A stretch of 64,000 bases of DNA from Anniella stebbinsi (GCA_029215795.1 JARDYH010000007.1:74101763-74165762); one strand, 5' to 3'. Positions 24,201 through 35,640 are shown, numbered from the stretch's first letter. Numbers and translations: made by a program. Notes: generated by a model from the sequence alone, not told the origin.

Positions 24201-26734
24201 GTGATGGGAATAAAAAGGGTGTGCATGGAGTCAGAAAAGAGTTCCTCTTACCAGATGTGAAACACAGGCCGATGGTTAAGGTGGGCCATGTTATCCTCTT
24301 TGGTGATGGGAAGGCTGTGATGGAAAGAGTTCCAGAGATCACAGAGCTGTAGCAGGTCGCAAGAGAAGTCATCATGAAAAATATAGAGATGGCAATATAG
24401 GCTAGGAGGAAAAAGAAGATGAGACCCATGAAACTTCATTCCTGCATCCCTCTATTCCAGGGGTGGGCAACCTACGGCCCCAAGGGCCATAGTCTAATTT
24501 CATGTGGCCCTTGGACTAATTTCACGTGCTTTTTTGGGGAAGAGATTGGACCAGACCTCTATGAAGAGAGATATGCCCCTCCCTTGGCAGCCCACTGGGC
24601 AGGAAGAAAAAAAGAGAGACAGCGAGAGGTGTCAGAAAGAGAGAGGGAGAGAAAAGGAAGTAGCATAAATAGAGAGGGAAAAAGGGAGTCAAAAAGAGAG
24701 AAAGAGGTGTCAGAAAGACAGGGACAGGAAAGGGGATGATAGAAACACAGAGACGGAATGGCTGAAAGAGAGAAAAGGGGTGTCCCCACCCACTTTGGCT
24801 CCATCCCCACACACTAATAGCTTTGATCCCCCCTTCCAATTGCAAGTATGTTGTCCCAACAGTTTACCTCTGAAGGAATGCAGCCCTTGACAGAAAAATG
24901 GGTTTCTATCCTTGTCCTAGGGTATGATCTGAAGGCACATGAAGCAACTACCTTGCTGAAGCTAAGCAGGTCTAGGTCTGGCCAGTGCTTGGAAGGGAGA
25001 CCACCTGGGAAGCACTGGTAGCCATCTTGAGTTCCATGATGGAAGACAGGTGGGATATAAATATATGAAATTAAATAGTCTTTGTCCCCATTCCAGCCTA
25101 CTCATGAATCAGGGTGAATCCCCCACTTGGGGTGGTGGATCCAGAAGGGTGGCAAATTGCATGCTGCCACCCTCCCGATGCCTCTCTGCCGTTGCAGATG
25201 ACGATGCTGAATGCCCCGCTGCCCTGTGCTCGATCTGACTCCTTCTGCAGCCACAGCAGGAGAGTAGCTGGCACGGTTCTCCTGAGACCCAGCTGTTGGG
25301 GTAGGGGTACAACCAATGAGGGCACTCGAACAACAAGAAGACTGCTCCTTTGCTAGTGATCTGTAGCTCCTAAGCCAGAATTCCCTGCAAAACACTCAGG
25401 TGTTCAATGACTGATGCTCAGGATTTCTCAGTAGAACAGCCCATATGGAAAGGGTCCCTGAATGGTGGGATGTTTTAAACAACACTAACCTTATAAGGGT
25501 GCCTCTTCACGAGAGGTTTAATGCTCTTTGAAGTCTCATTAAAAAATTTACCTCCACACCAGCGGAGCGCAAATGGGGCGTAGAGGCGCGTTATCTCTCC
25601 GATTATGCGCATTATCGAATGCGCGTTAAATCGCGAGTTTTATTTTGCTCCGTCCGTTAAAGCACATTTTGACTGTGTGAATATGCGCTTATGCGCATTA
25701 ACTACTTGTAAACCGCATTTTGGACATCCGGTAATGCGCTTCACCACCTCTCGCCGCCTCTCGTGCAGAGGGATTAGGCGTAAATGAGCTTCTGCGATTA
25801 TGTGCATAATCGGCTAACCAGGCGCAAAAGCGAATCCTTGTAGAGGGGACCTAAGACTGAGCTGATAACAAAAGTAAGAGGTGACTTTGATCACCTAGTG
25901 TCGTTCCTGAAATGTTAAGGGTTAGCCAGCAGATGGAGCAAAAGGCTCGTGCAAGAATATGGAATTAAATGGTAAAACATGTCCAAGGTCTGATGTTTGG
26001 ACATTTAAGGTAAAGTCAGAGCTAGGGCTTAAATTTCCCTAGCAGGTTCTCCACCCTTGACATGAGCTGTCTTTGCACCTGAATCACATGCATACTGTCA
26101 GCACGTTGAATGCTGAGCCCTCATGTTCCTCCTTGTGTATATCAGGATAATGGCCTGGTGTGTTTGTTCTATTGTGTGTGCGAGTGTGTGTGTGTGTGTA
26201 CCCTTTAAAGCAACTGCAAAACTGGAGGTGTGTTGTCACTGACATGGGCACTAACCAATTGGTGCCTTCCCCAGCCAGCGTTCCCCCATTCCATTTATGT
26301 AAATTTACTCTGAAACCCTGAAGGACCAAGTCCCCACCACCAGCAGCTCACCCCAAGGAAGAAAGAAAAAGAAAATATTTTGTTCAAAGGGAAGCAGAAG
26401 CGCTATCAAATTGCCCACCCACCTGCCTTCACTCTCACTGGGAGGAGTAACTCTTGGGGCCTGTTTTTATAGGAATGACAGTGGCCTCTTGGTCAAAGAT
26501 CTGAGCGCTCCGTGGCTCTTACATGGTATCTGTTGTAGACGGGAGCACTTCCCCAGCCAGCAGTCCTTCCACAGCCCCCAGAACAGGAAGATCCCCCGGA
26601 CAAATCGCCTGACCCAGTATTCCGTCGAAATTGCTATCACCAAAAGGCAAGTTGCAAGACAGGAGAGGATGATGCCACCCAGACGGAGCTGCCCAATGTT
26701 CCTCAGCTTCTTGAACCACACAAAAGGGCCCCAT
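21265..26734 (-). CDS. CLDND2: Claudin-domain-containing protein 2, four exons
   Basis: Four-helix PMP22/claudin-superfamily membrane protein, lying as in mammals between ETFB and NKG7. Exons: 26523-26734, 24252-24401, 23380-23499 and 21265-21392 (stop TGA), all GT-AG with phase-1 internal junctions. Exon 1 holds TM1 (GGIILSCLATCLLVIAIST), then EYW and the loop motif GLWKDCWLGKC, with the C-x4-C spacing of the LIM2/CLDND2 clade. Exon 2 holds TM2 and most of TM3. Exon 3 holds the conserved FLSWS...GW at the start of TM4. Exon 4 gives a short helix end and a charged tail beginning ARSWEEDELADK. The 5' end is uncertain. A good 3' splice site (pyrimidine tract plus CAG) ends at 26735, implying an upstream exon joined in phase 2. 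Alternatively translation starts at the in-frame ATG at 26856, giving 243 aa. Position, length and the exon 1 and exon 3 motifs support the name, although TM2/TM3 are divergent. Its function is not known even in mammals. Confidence 0.84.
21705..22010 (-). repeat. L2 LINE 3' end
   Basis: Minus-strand L2: (AAT)n, TTACCCGCCTCTCCGTCTGG, then the C-terminal reverse-transcriptase remnant and 3' UTR. It overlies the intergenic side of CLDND2 intron 3. Confidence 0.7.
22071..22387. mobile_element. hAT-type hairpin element, copy 1
   Basis: About 317 bp in CLDND2 intron 3. It starts TAGGGTGACCATATG, ends CATATGGTCACCCTA and is self-complementary almost throughout (the GAAATTCCCTCTTCATCACA arm is answered by TGTGATGAAGAGGGAATTTC). 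Sister copies are at 47199-47515, 50187-50505 and 57397-57720. No clear target duplication is seen for this copy. Confidence 0.75.
23735..24060 (-). repeat. CR1-type LINE 3' region
   Basis: Antisense CR1: AAGAACACAAGAAGAGCCCT, then GGATCAGACCAAGGGCCCAT, TTCACACAGCGGCCAACCAG and a remnant of the reverse-transcriptase C terminus. Related fragments are at 33815-33945, 36280-36870 and 47940-48110 (same strand) and 58015-58290 (plus strand). Confidence 0.65.
24936..25075 (+). repeat. 5S-rRNA-derived SINE
   Basis: Contains GCTGAAGCTAAGCAGGTCT and TGGAAGGGAGACCACCTGGG, which match the internal promoter boxes of 5S rRNA, followed by an unrelated tail and (AAT)-like end. It lies in CLDND2 intron 1. 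It is not a functional 5S gene because only the 3' half of 5S is present. Confidence 0.7.
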
Positions 26735-27016
26735 CTGGAGACGGCAGAAAGGCAGCGGCCCACGGCAGAGGGTAGCTTAAGGCAGCTGGAGCATCCAGCC
26801 CTCTCCAAGTCTTGAGACTCTCTTCCTTTGAGGAGAACTGAATTGGACGGTCCCATGGGGACACCCTTGACGTTTAAGGCTCTATTGATGAAGGTTGGAC
26901 AACAACGGCTCCCATAGTAATGCCAGCATTCTGGAACCCCTATGGATTCCTGGTGATTTCTTCCACTTTCCAGGTGAAGCGGCCTCGTAAATAAGCCTAC
27001 AAATACCACTAGCCTG

Positions 27017-27059
<43 letters not shown>

Positions 27060-27062
27060 TTA
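27017..27062. repeat. (AAT)n microsatellite
   Basis: About 15 tandem AAT units between CLDND2 and a SINE; possibly the 3' tail of a decayed L2 insertion. Confidence 0.85.
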
Positions 27063-27116
27063 TTAGGCTGCCAGGGACTGGCAGAGGAGGAGATGGAGAG
27101 CTACAAGCTGTGGCAT

Positions 27117-27310
27117 TTAGGAAGATAGGAACCTGCCTTACATTGAATCAGTCCATTGGTCCATCTAGCCCAGTATTGTCAACACTGGCTGGCAGCAACT
27201 CTCCAGGGTTTCAGGCAGGAATCTCTCCTATTCCTATCTAGAGATGCCGGGGATTGAACTTGGGAGCTTTTGCATGCAAAGCAGGCACTCTACCACTGAG
27301 CCATGGCACT
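27117..27310 (-). repeat. tRNA-derived SINE
   Basis: Antisense copy of a squamate-type SINE. The right end, TGCAAAGCAGGCACTCTACC then ACTGAGCCATGGC, is the complement of a tRNA-like A box (GGCTCAGTGGTAGAG), and GGGGATTGAACTTGGG is the complement of the B box. Other copies are at about 34240-34390, 34928-34985 and 35650-35890. Confidence 0.7.
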
Positions 27311-28471
27311 ACCACTTTCTGTTGGGTGCAGAGGATGGAGTTTCTGTCCTCTGGCTGCGAGCTTGGTTTCTATGATGAGTGCAGAGAATGGATGGCACTC
27401 TCCATCCCTTCTCCGCCAGCCTGCTCACTCACGTGTCACCTATAGCAGCAAAGCTTGAGGTCAGTGGGGCTTATGTCCAGGTTAGTGGGTATAGGACTGT
27501 AGCCTAAGAGACATTTAAGAGAGGCTTTTCAAGGAGTAATCCAGTCTTTTCAACAATAATCCTGTTGCTCTCATCAATAGGAAGGAATAAAAGGGCAGCA
27601 CTTGGAAACAGGAAACTTTTAATGAAAGGCACAGTAGCCCCCACTCCACTCTACCTCTCCCCAAACCTCAACAGCATTTTGCCTAAATCCAATGCAATTG
27701 CGTTCATAGAAAAGCAACAAGAATACAGATCAGGTCCCCACGACCAAAAACAAAACAAACAAACAAACAGAAAATAAGCATGGGAGGACAATACAGAAAT
27801 CAATGGGATGCCACCATCTGTCAGCAAGTTGGTTTGGACGTTCCATGAAAACTGAGTGAACAGAGAATCACAATTCCGAAAAGAAAAGAAAGAAATCCAG
27901 AGAAAAGGGCTAGTGTGGATGTGGCCTTTCTTTAAAAGCATTAACATTGATTTACAGGATATCAAATTCTGTGCCAGAGAACGGATTCCGTGTGGTCATT
28001 CTATGGGCATGTGGTAAACAATGCGGCCCCGATCCATTTTTTTTCCCCCTAGGGTGGGGGCGATGTCTCTGATCAACCCTCCCACTGACAGGGACGGACA
28101 AGGCAAGGCAATAAGGTCAAGAAATGATAGGTCTGTTTCCCTTCAAAAAGTGGTGTACAAGTTGTGTTCTGGGGAATGTTAGAGACAAATGACAGCGGGA
28201 TTGTTGCGTGCCAATCCTCTGCCCTTGCAACAAACAGTCACAGTGGAGGATTGGGTGTATATTACATGGTACAAGCTCCATTCAGGCAAGTGATCAGTGT
28301 CCCAAACAGACTGCGTGGCCTAGAACAGCCTTCCCCCTTCCCTGGCTCCAGGTAAGTCCAAGACATCTGAAGGAGGCCAGGTCGGAGGAGGCTGCTCTAG
28401 AACACGTCCCTGAATCAGGGGCAAAACCATTTTTGTGTATCATGGGGATTCTATGGTGGGTGCTCAGGCTG

Positions 28472-28680
28472 CAGTGGAGGCTGGCGGCTCCGATGCCGGT
28501 GGGGTGGTGAATCCGCTCTGGGTTTCAGTCAGAACCAGCCAGAACTCTAAAGGAACCATCCAAGATACAAAAACTGCTTTGGGAAGAGGGTTTAGCATCT
28601 TGGATAGAGTGCTGACTGAAAACCAGAGCGGATTCACCGCCCCACTGACATCAGTGCCACCAGCCTCCGCTGGCTCAGAG
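28472..28680. repeat. Foldback element 'GTGGAGGCTGGCGGCTCC'
   Basis: Inverted repeat. GTGGAGGCTGGCGGCTCCGA, then GGTGAATCCGCTCTGGGTTT, is answered by AACCAGAGCGGATTCACCGC and CACCAGCCTCCGCTGGC. Other copies are at 30640-30745 (partial), 38315-38400, 42480-42560, 49435-49625 and 53600-53770. It encodes nothing and is probably a non-autonomous DNA transposon. Confidence 0.65.
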
Positions 28681-28925
28681 GGTCCGCAGCAGACAAGCCA
28701 ATAGAAAAAACAAACAAACGCTGCCTGAAGGCAAGATGCCATCTGCAAGCCACTGCCCATTAGGAGGCGCCATGAATAGTTTGGGTAATGGAGCAGGACT
28801 AGTGGAGGGGGGTTCCACTGGCATGTGGGGTGGGGTGGGGAGGTAGGGAATGGGTTCCTTCTTGTGCACAGTCTGTGTCTTCATTACAAGGTTGCCTTGG
28901 TGTCTTCTTCGGATCCAGGTGCTGC

Positions 28926-31195
28926 TCACACCCATTCATAGCCAGAACGCGGAGAGCACACGTGGGCCACAAGGCTGAATATACCTGCAAGGAGGGAGGA
29001 AATAAAATAAAATAAAATAGCTCATCAAACCGGAGTTAGCCTTCCGTCACAGTAGCACCTTTGATTTACCAAAGTTCTGCCCTCCGCCCTGGGCCGAATG
29101 CCTCTGAGCACATGCAGTGTTCCTTTCCATCAGATGGAAAGAGGTCTTCTTTCTTTTTTCTTTTTTTTTAAAAAAAGGGTTGGATGGGGCAAATGGTCAA
29201 CGAGCCTATGAAGAGTGTGTTTCTCCATCAAGGCTCTGCTTCCCCCGTTTATCATAGATTCTCTGCAGAGCAGTTGTTCTGGAATGTGGCATGCGGGACC
29301 CTTAGCTTGTTTGCTTAGGGTGGCAGTGGGCCCATGACTAGCACAGGCAATTCCAGTGGCAAGCAGTTTAATTTAATACCGGGAGTGCTAATAGGGGTGT
29401 TCAAATCCCCCCCCCAAAGGTTGAGAGGGGGAGCAGGGTCTCGCTTGTCAATGCCATCTCTCCCCAGCTGCATGCTTGGTGAACCTAAAAAGGGGCCCTA
29501 TGTGAATACTGGCATAGGCATTTAGAGTTCCTTCATGCAAGGAGTGTTTTCCTAATTGGGTCACAAACACCCCATCATCACCACACACAAAGGAGGTCTT
29601 CATTTGGATCTCTGTATGTGCATAGCGTCTAACCAGAAATCCCCACGCATGAAGGAGCTCTACATGTGGATCTCCATAAATGCATAGGGTCTAACCAGAA
29701 ATCCTCACGCACGAAGGAGCTCTACATGTGGATCTCCATACATGCATAGGGTCTAACCAGAAATCCTCACGCATGAAGGAGCTCTACATGTGGATCTCCA
29801 TACATGCATAGAGTCCAACCAGAAATCCTCACGCATGAAGGAACTCTACATGTGGATCTCCATACATGCATAGGGTCTAACCAGAAATCCCCACGCATGA
29901 AGGAGCTCTTCATGGGGATCTCCATACATGCATAGGATCCAACCAGGAACCCTGGCACACAAAGGATCTCCGTATGTGCATAGGATCTCTTCTCATGCTC
30001 ATCAAACACACTTGGCAGGATTAACCCACATGCTCCCCCAGCCCCTTTGCACATGCTTTAATGCATGGTAGTTCACCTTAACCCCCTTAATAAGAAACTG
30101 TCATGGGAATGTACCCCCTTGCACCACACTGGCTTCCCCTTGGGGCCTTTCCCACCACTTAATTCTTCGCCTGGCAGTCCGTGTGCTCACCAGCCAACAG
30201 GAGCATGGGACATGCAGACCATCCCAGGTAGAAGGACCACTCGTAGGTGTAATAGACCTTGGGGTCCGTATTGTTATTCCAGGATTCCGCAGTGTACACA
30301 GCGACGGCTATGAGAGTGAAGAGTCCTACGAAAGAGCAGAAAGGAGGTCAGTGCAGCTGACACAGTGCGGATGCTCGCGGGCGTTTTCATCACCTGATGA
30401 CTGCAGCATCAAGTGGCGGCTTGCATCTACATCACAGTTGCAGCACAGCAGAGGGGGCTTTTGCCTCGCTCCGAACACAGCGCTTCAAGGCTGGCAGTTC
30501 AGATCTTCAGTGGCAAGTCATTCTTCAAGCAATGAGGTCGTTCCGGAAGGATCTTCACTGCCTTTACTCCAAATGTCCCTTTCTTTCCCCAAATGTCCTT
30601 TCAGGGTCAAGCTCAGGGTGGTGGCAGCGCGTGGGGGCAGAGCAACCCCTGATTTGCGTGTTTGAAACAGCAGTAAACGGCTGGGGAGGTTTGGGTTTGA
30701 CTGGTTCTGACTGAAATCTAGAATGGATTCACAGCTGCACTGAACTCGGAGCCGCCAAAGCAGGTTAAACCTTGGTGTGCGGACGTGCCTATAAAGAGAT
30801 CTGAAATGAATTTAATCTTTAAGCTCAGCATTAGAGGGAAATGCTCTATGTCCCAGTGATCTTTTCAACCTTACAAACCCTTTCTTCCAAACCTTGCCCC
30901 ATACAGAACACAGAGGACCTTCTCTTCTGCCGCTCCCAAACTGTGGAATGGCCTGCTGGGAAAGATTCGTCAACTTAATAGCCTTTCCAAGTTTAGGAAA
31001 GCCATAAAGGCTGATCTCTTCCGGCAGGCCAACCCAGATGAATTTTAAGATGTCCGAATGCTATTTTAATACTGTATCCGTTTTATATGTTTTTAATCAG
31101 TTTTATGCATTTTATGGTCTTTTTGTATGTAATGTTGTTCCCTGCCTCGATCCAGAGGGAGAGGTGGGTAAGAAATAAATATATTATTGTTATTT

Positions 31196-31237
<42 letters not shown>

Positions 31238-31995
31238 CCATAACCAGAGACTTTTCCTTTTGCACTTTGGCACACCTACCAGCTGTGAAGGCAGCCATGG
31301 AAGGAATGAAGGGCCTGCCCATAACACCACGCGCACAAGACGTGAAGGAGAAAACAAGAGAAAGGGCTGATACCAAAGCCAACAGAGAAGCCAGGATCAG
31401 GAACACGCGTGTGGCAGCGATGTATTCTGTGAGCAAAACAACAGGTGTAAAACATTAACTGGGGACTTGGTTATTATTTCGGTCCTTAATACAGTAACAC
31501 ACCGGAAACAAATAGCCTGCCAGAACAACTCGAAGCTTCAGTTGTTTTATCTACTGATTAAACTGTCGAGTTTTACATTTTATGCAGAGAGAGAGAGAAA
31601 GGGTCTAGCATGAGAGAGGGGCTACTTGCTTACAGCTACCAAATCCAACTACGGCTGAGGTGGGATTTGAATGCAGTTTCCCCATCTACAGGCTTAGTAT
31701 ACTACCTGCCAAGAAATGGATTCACTTGTTGGAATTTGCATTTTTTTTCTAGGGTTGGCCCTATTGCGAGGAAGTCCTGGGCCAGATCTACACCTTTGCG
31801 TCATATCGATACAATCTTATCGTGGTGATGCTATATCCCTCTTGTGCATTCATACCCCGTAGCACACAATGACATCTGTTCTGGTATTTTGGATAATTTG
31901 GAATAAAACGTGGGAAATAAGGCTAGAAACGTGGTATATGGAATATGTAAGTGCCCCAAAAGTTATGAGTGCACTTCAAAACCAATAATAATAAT

Positions 31996-32031
<36 letters not shown>

Positions 32032-32758
32032 AATAATAATAATAATAATAATAAAAATAATAAATCACTCATGTAGTACTAACCCAGATCAAAATAGGCT
32101 TTGCTTCAGTTCTATCTACCTGTGCAATATATAAACAACTGGTGCTAAAAGCAAGGCCTTTACAGTTTTGGCCCCGAGGGTTTGAAATGGCCTCCCTTAG
32201 CAGCTGAGGACTTATTCCTCTTCGCTTGCCTTTGGGAAAGCTCACCTTTTCTGTGAAGCTGTTGGAACTCTAGAGCCAGTACTCTGCTAGGGGGAGTTCA
32301 GATCAACTCACTCATGTGGATAAAATGGGAGGGGGGCAAATCTGGCCCAACTGGGCCCCTAATCTGGCCTTCTGGCTTTCCCCAGAGGGTTTGCCCCCTT
32401 CTCCTCACTCCACCATTTCTCAATCGTTTCGCGTTTTATGAAATTCCCCCCCCCCCCAGCCCATTTGAAAACATTGTAATGTTCCTCCTATGGCTATTGT
32501 CAATAAGAGCTTTAAAGTAAAATATGCTGGGGGTTTTGGGTGGTGGTGGTAATTCTGGTTGGGAGACTTGCCCCTACACTTACCTTTAGTCGAGCCTGGT
32601 GTAGTGCAGTTCCCATCTTTACACTGCTGCCAGAGTCCACTATGCATGATGTCCTTCACCCCATAGGCCACTACCCAATAATCGGTAGTCAGTGCCATAA
32701 AGAGAAGGACGATGCTGACAAAAGCCATCAGCATGCTGAAGATTCTGAAGGTGAGCAT
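28926..32758 (-). CDS. NKG7: NKG7 (natural killer granule protein 7), four exons, 171 aa
   Basis: Four-helix protein of cytotoxic-granule and lysosomal membranes in NK and T cells (known for mammals). Exons: 32584-32758, 31280-31426, 30191-30325 and 28926-28984 (TGA), GT-AG, all junctions phase 1. TM1 is about residues 5-26, followed by TTDYW and then HSGLWQQCKDGNC. TM2 is about 64-86 and TM3 about 99-120. The second extracellular loop has an N-glycosylation sequon (N125-N-T). TM4 starts at EWSFYLGW (136-143). The tail ends SGYEWV, a C-terminal glycine-tyrosine-x-x-hydrophobic signal in the place of the mammalian GYETL end, consistent with lysosomal sorting. A probable 5' splice acceptor lies at 32797, so a small upstream exon may add residues or 5' UTR. 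An intron-3 minisatellite (29590-29965) and a CR1 copy just upstream of exon 1 are local oddities. Orthology rests on sequence, exon structure, tail and synteny. Confidence 0.92.
29590..29965. repeat. 62-bp minisatellite, about six units, in NKG7 intron 3
   Basis: Tandem units of about 62 bp, each carrying AAGGAGCTCTACATGTGG, then ATCTCCATACATGCATAGGG and TCTAACCAGAAATCCTCACG, with a few substitutions between units. The outer units are the most diverged. The frame is open across the array on the minus strand, but no splice sites frame it and it is not coding. Confidence 0.88.
30866..31195 (+). repeat. L2 LINE 3' end with reverse-transcriptase remnant
   Basis: Plus-strand L2. A C-terminal remnant reads SSAAPKLWNGLLGKI, followed by the FRKAIKADLFRQA motif, a 3' UTR with CCTCGATCCAGAGGGAGAGG and a TATTATTG tail. 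It sits in NKG7 intron 2, next to a (CA)n run. Confidence 0.8.
31199..31234. repeat. (CA)n microsatellite
   Basis: About 17 CA units, 46 bp below NKG7 exon 2 (31280). The exon's donor lies between. Confidence 0.9.
31985..32060. repeat. (AAT)n/(AAC)n compound microsatellite
   Basis: AAT units, then about 13 AAC units, then AAT units again, in NKG7 intron 1. Confidence 0.88.
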
Positions 32759-32825
32759 CCTTACAGGGTAGTCACGGCAATTACCCTTTGGGCCAGCTGG
32801 AAAGGCAAGAGGATGAGGTTTAAGG

Positions 32826-33660
32826 CATAGAATCATAGAATAGTAGAGTTGGAAGGGGCCTATAAGACCATCGAGTCCAACCCTCTGCTCAATGCAGGAA
32901 TCCACCTTAAAGCATCCCTGGCAGATGGTTGTCCAGCTGCCTCTTGAAGGCCTCTAGTATGGGAGAGCCCACAACCTCCCTAGGTCATGGGTTCCATTGT
33001 CGTATTGCTCTAACAGGAAGTTTTTCCTGATGTCCAGCCGGAATCTGGCTTCCTGTAACTTGAGCCCATTATACCGTGTCCTGCACTCTGGGTTGATCGA
33101 GAAGAGATCATGGCCTTCCTCCATGTGACAACCTTTCAAGTATTTGAAGAGTGCTATCATGGCTCCCCTCAATCTTCTCTTCTCCAGGCTAAACATGCCC
33201 AGTTCTTTCAGTCTCTCCTCATAGGGCTTTGTTTCCAGACCCCTGATTATCCTTGTTGCCCCCCTCTGAACATGCTCCAGGTTGTCTGCATTCTTCTTGA
33301 AGTGTGGTGCCCAGAAATGAACACAGTACTCAAGATGAGGCCTAACCCTTGTTGAACAGAGGGGCACCAGTACCTCGTGCAATTTGGAAGCTATACTTCT
33401 ATTAATGCAGCCCAAAATAGCATTTGCTTTTTTTGCAGCTTTTTTTTTTTGCAGCATTTGCTTTTTTATGAGCACTGTTGGCTCATATTCAGCTTGTGAT
33501 CTACAATAATTCCATGATCCTTCTCGCTTGTAGTATTACTGAGCCAAGTATCCCCCTCTTGTAACTGTGCATTTGGTTTCTTTTTCCTAGGTGTAGAACT
33601 TGGCATTTATCCCTATTAAATTTCGTTCTGTTGTTTTCAGCCCAGCGCTCCAGTCTATCA
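32826..33660 (-). repeat. CR1 LINE, 3' part including reverse-transcriptase C terminus
   Basis: Minus-strand CR1 whose 3' end (TTCTATGATTCTATG) is at 32826, immediately upstream of NKG7 exon 1. An open stretch of about 170 codons (33475-32954) encodes the conserved C-terminal reverse-transcriptase region: [14 protein letters not shown], then [15 protein letters not shown] and [10 protein letters not shown]. It is 5'-truncated, as usual for CR1. A second, shorter copy is at 40082-40490. Confidence 0.85.
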
Positions 33661-34927
33661 GAGGCAGAGGTGGATTTGCTTGCTAACGGCATTTGGGTGA
33701 AAAACAGGTGCAAAATGAAAGCAGCCTGTCCCCAAATAGGGCAACCTTCCCAAACTGGCACCCTCCAGATATATTGGACTGCAATTCCCATCAACCACAG
33801 TCATCTCACATTGAAGATCATAAGAAGAGTCATGCTGGACCGGACCAAGGGTCGATCTAATCCAGCATTCTCTTCAATGGTGGCCAAACAGCTGCCCATG
33901 GGAATCCCAGAAGCGGAGCATGAGTTCGACAGCACGCTCCCACCCTGAAAAATAAATAGACCTTTGAAAATAAAAATTGAGTAGAAGTTGGACTAGTGCC
34001 AAGTACAGGCCTCTAGTCTGGCCCTGGAGGGCATTGTGTGACTATTGAGCCTTGGCATCTTCCTGTTTCTCTTCTCTGGGGGAAGATGCTGCTTCAAAAG
34101 GTCACAGGCTGTAGCTTTAGTACCTCGTTCTGATTCTCTCACAAAGACCTCAGCAGCCTGGGTGTCGTATAGTTCCTGTCAAAGATGTTTCTTGAAAACA
34201 GCTCAAAACCTAACTACAACTGAACTTTAGTTGTCTTTCCCAAAAGCTGTCCCGGGTTCAATCCCCGGCATTTCCCAGGCAGGGCTAGGAAAGGATCCCG
34301 CTTGAAACCCTGGTGAGATGCTGCCGGTCAGTGTTGACAATACTGGGCTAGAAGGACCAAGTAGAAGGCAGCTCCTTCTATTCCGAACTGATGATGGCTT
34401 GTGTTTCACAGCGATACCAGAGATGGTTCATTCCAGTGGTGCAAAGATCATCTTTTGAGGAGCGAAAGAGTGGGAAAAGAGCCGAGAAACCCAGGGTCAG
34501 GGTCCCAGTTAGGGCCGCCATGTTAATTCCCTACAAAGGTTCCAGAGCCATACTGCATTACTGGCAGCCAACACCGGGTAAGCCTGTGGCTGTGGGAAGG
34601 GTTCCCTTGACTCTGGAGCTGGCCCTGGCCAGGTCCCCCAGAAGAGCGCTTGAAACCGATTGGAGAGGCGAGACACAAATGTGACAAATACGTACACTGA
34701 CACATTCCGGAGAGAGATGAGGGGGATGAATTTGGTGGTGAGGGCAGCTTGCAGAACTTGCTGTGTGCTTCACCTCAAGCCACTTCCTGCCTAGAGCCTT
34801 TTCACACCTCTGATGTCTCATTGACAGCGGAAGAAACCCTGAGTATGAGTCGTAGGGTAAGAGAAGGGGGTGGGGATGCTTTGCCAATAAGTCATTTTAT
34901 GTTCAGGTAATATGATAAGTCAAACAG

Positions 34928-35370
34928 AGGGGCTGTAGCTGAGTGGTAGAGAATTTGCTTTGCATTCAGAAGTTTTCAGGTCCAATCCTTGTGTGGTGTA
35001 GTGGCTGGAGTTTTGGATTGGGAGTCAGGAGATCCGGGTTCTAATCCCCACTCAGCCATGGAAGCTCACTGATGCCAGATCTACATCAAACAGGATGTAA
35101 CACTTTGAAAGCAGTTTGAGAATGGTATATGGCATGTGTCATGGACTCCAACAGTTGCCAGTGCACTTCAATACTGTTTATAAAGCAGTAGTGTAGATCC
35201 TGACTGGGTGACTTTGGACCAGTCACAGACTGTCAGCCCAACCTAACTCACAGGGTTGTTGTTGTGAGGATAAAATGGCGAGGAGGAGGATTATGTACAC
35301 CGCCTTGGGTTCTTTGAAGGAAAAAAGGTGGGATAAAAAAGTAATAAATAAATAAATAAATCTATCTATC
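34928..35370 (+). repeat. tRNA-type SINE fragment followed by a MIR-type CORE SINE
   Basis: 34928-34985 has a tRNA-like A box (TAGCTGAGTGGTAGAG) and a B-box relic. From 34990 comes a MIR-like unit (GTGTAGTGGCTGGAG, GGTTCTAATCCCC, then CACAGGGTTGTTG and GAGGATAAAATGG) ending in AATAAATAAATAAAT. The MIR unit is split by an insertion at about 35073-35205 bounded by CAGATCTACATC and GTAGATCCTGA. Confidence 0.6.
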
Positions 35371-35399
35371 TCTGGGTAAGGCTGGAAGATCTTGGCCAG

Positions 35400-35476
35400 T
35401 ATCCAATGGCGTCATTCCGCAAACTAATCCAATTGCGCAAATGTAACCTTAGTTGGATTCTCCTCTTGCGCATAGT

Positions 35477-35511
<35 letters not shown>

Positions 35512-35640
35512 TTTATTTATTTATTTCTTACCCGCCTCTCCCTCTGGATCGAGGCGGGGAACAACATCAGTACTTCATTTCTACCAGCACAACTTCATTT
35601 GTGCCAATGGAATGACACAGTTGGATATACTGCCCCTTGT
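35400..35640. repeat. DNA element interrupted by an L2 tail
   Basis: ATGGCGTCATTCCGCAAAC on the left and CCAATGGAATGACACAGTTGG on the right are near inverted complements. A minus-strand L2 tail (35480-35575) sits inside. The same family, uninterrupted, occurs at about 55075-55410. Confidence 0.5.

Noticed and set aside
24936..25015. 5S rRNA gene
   Set aside because: Only the 3' promoter half of 5S is present and it continues into an unrelated tail, so it is a SINE head.
32954..33475. 173-codon minus-strand ORF
   Set aside because: It is the C-terminal reverse-transcriptase part of a truncated CR1 LINE, ending in the CR1 3' repeat, not a host gene.
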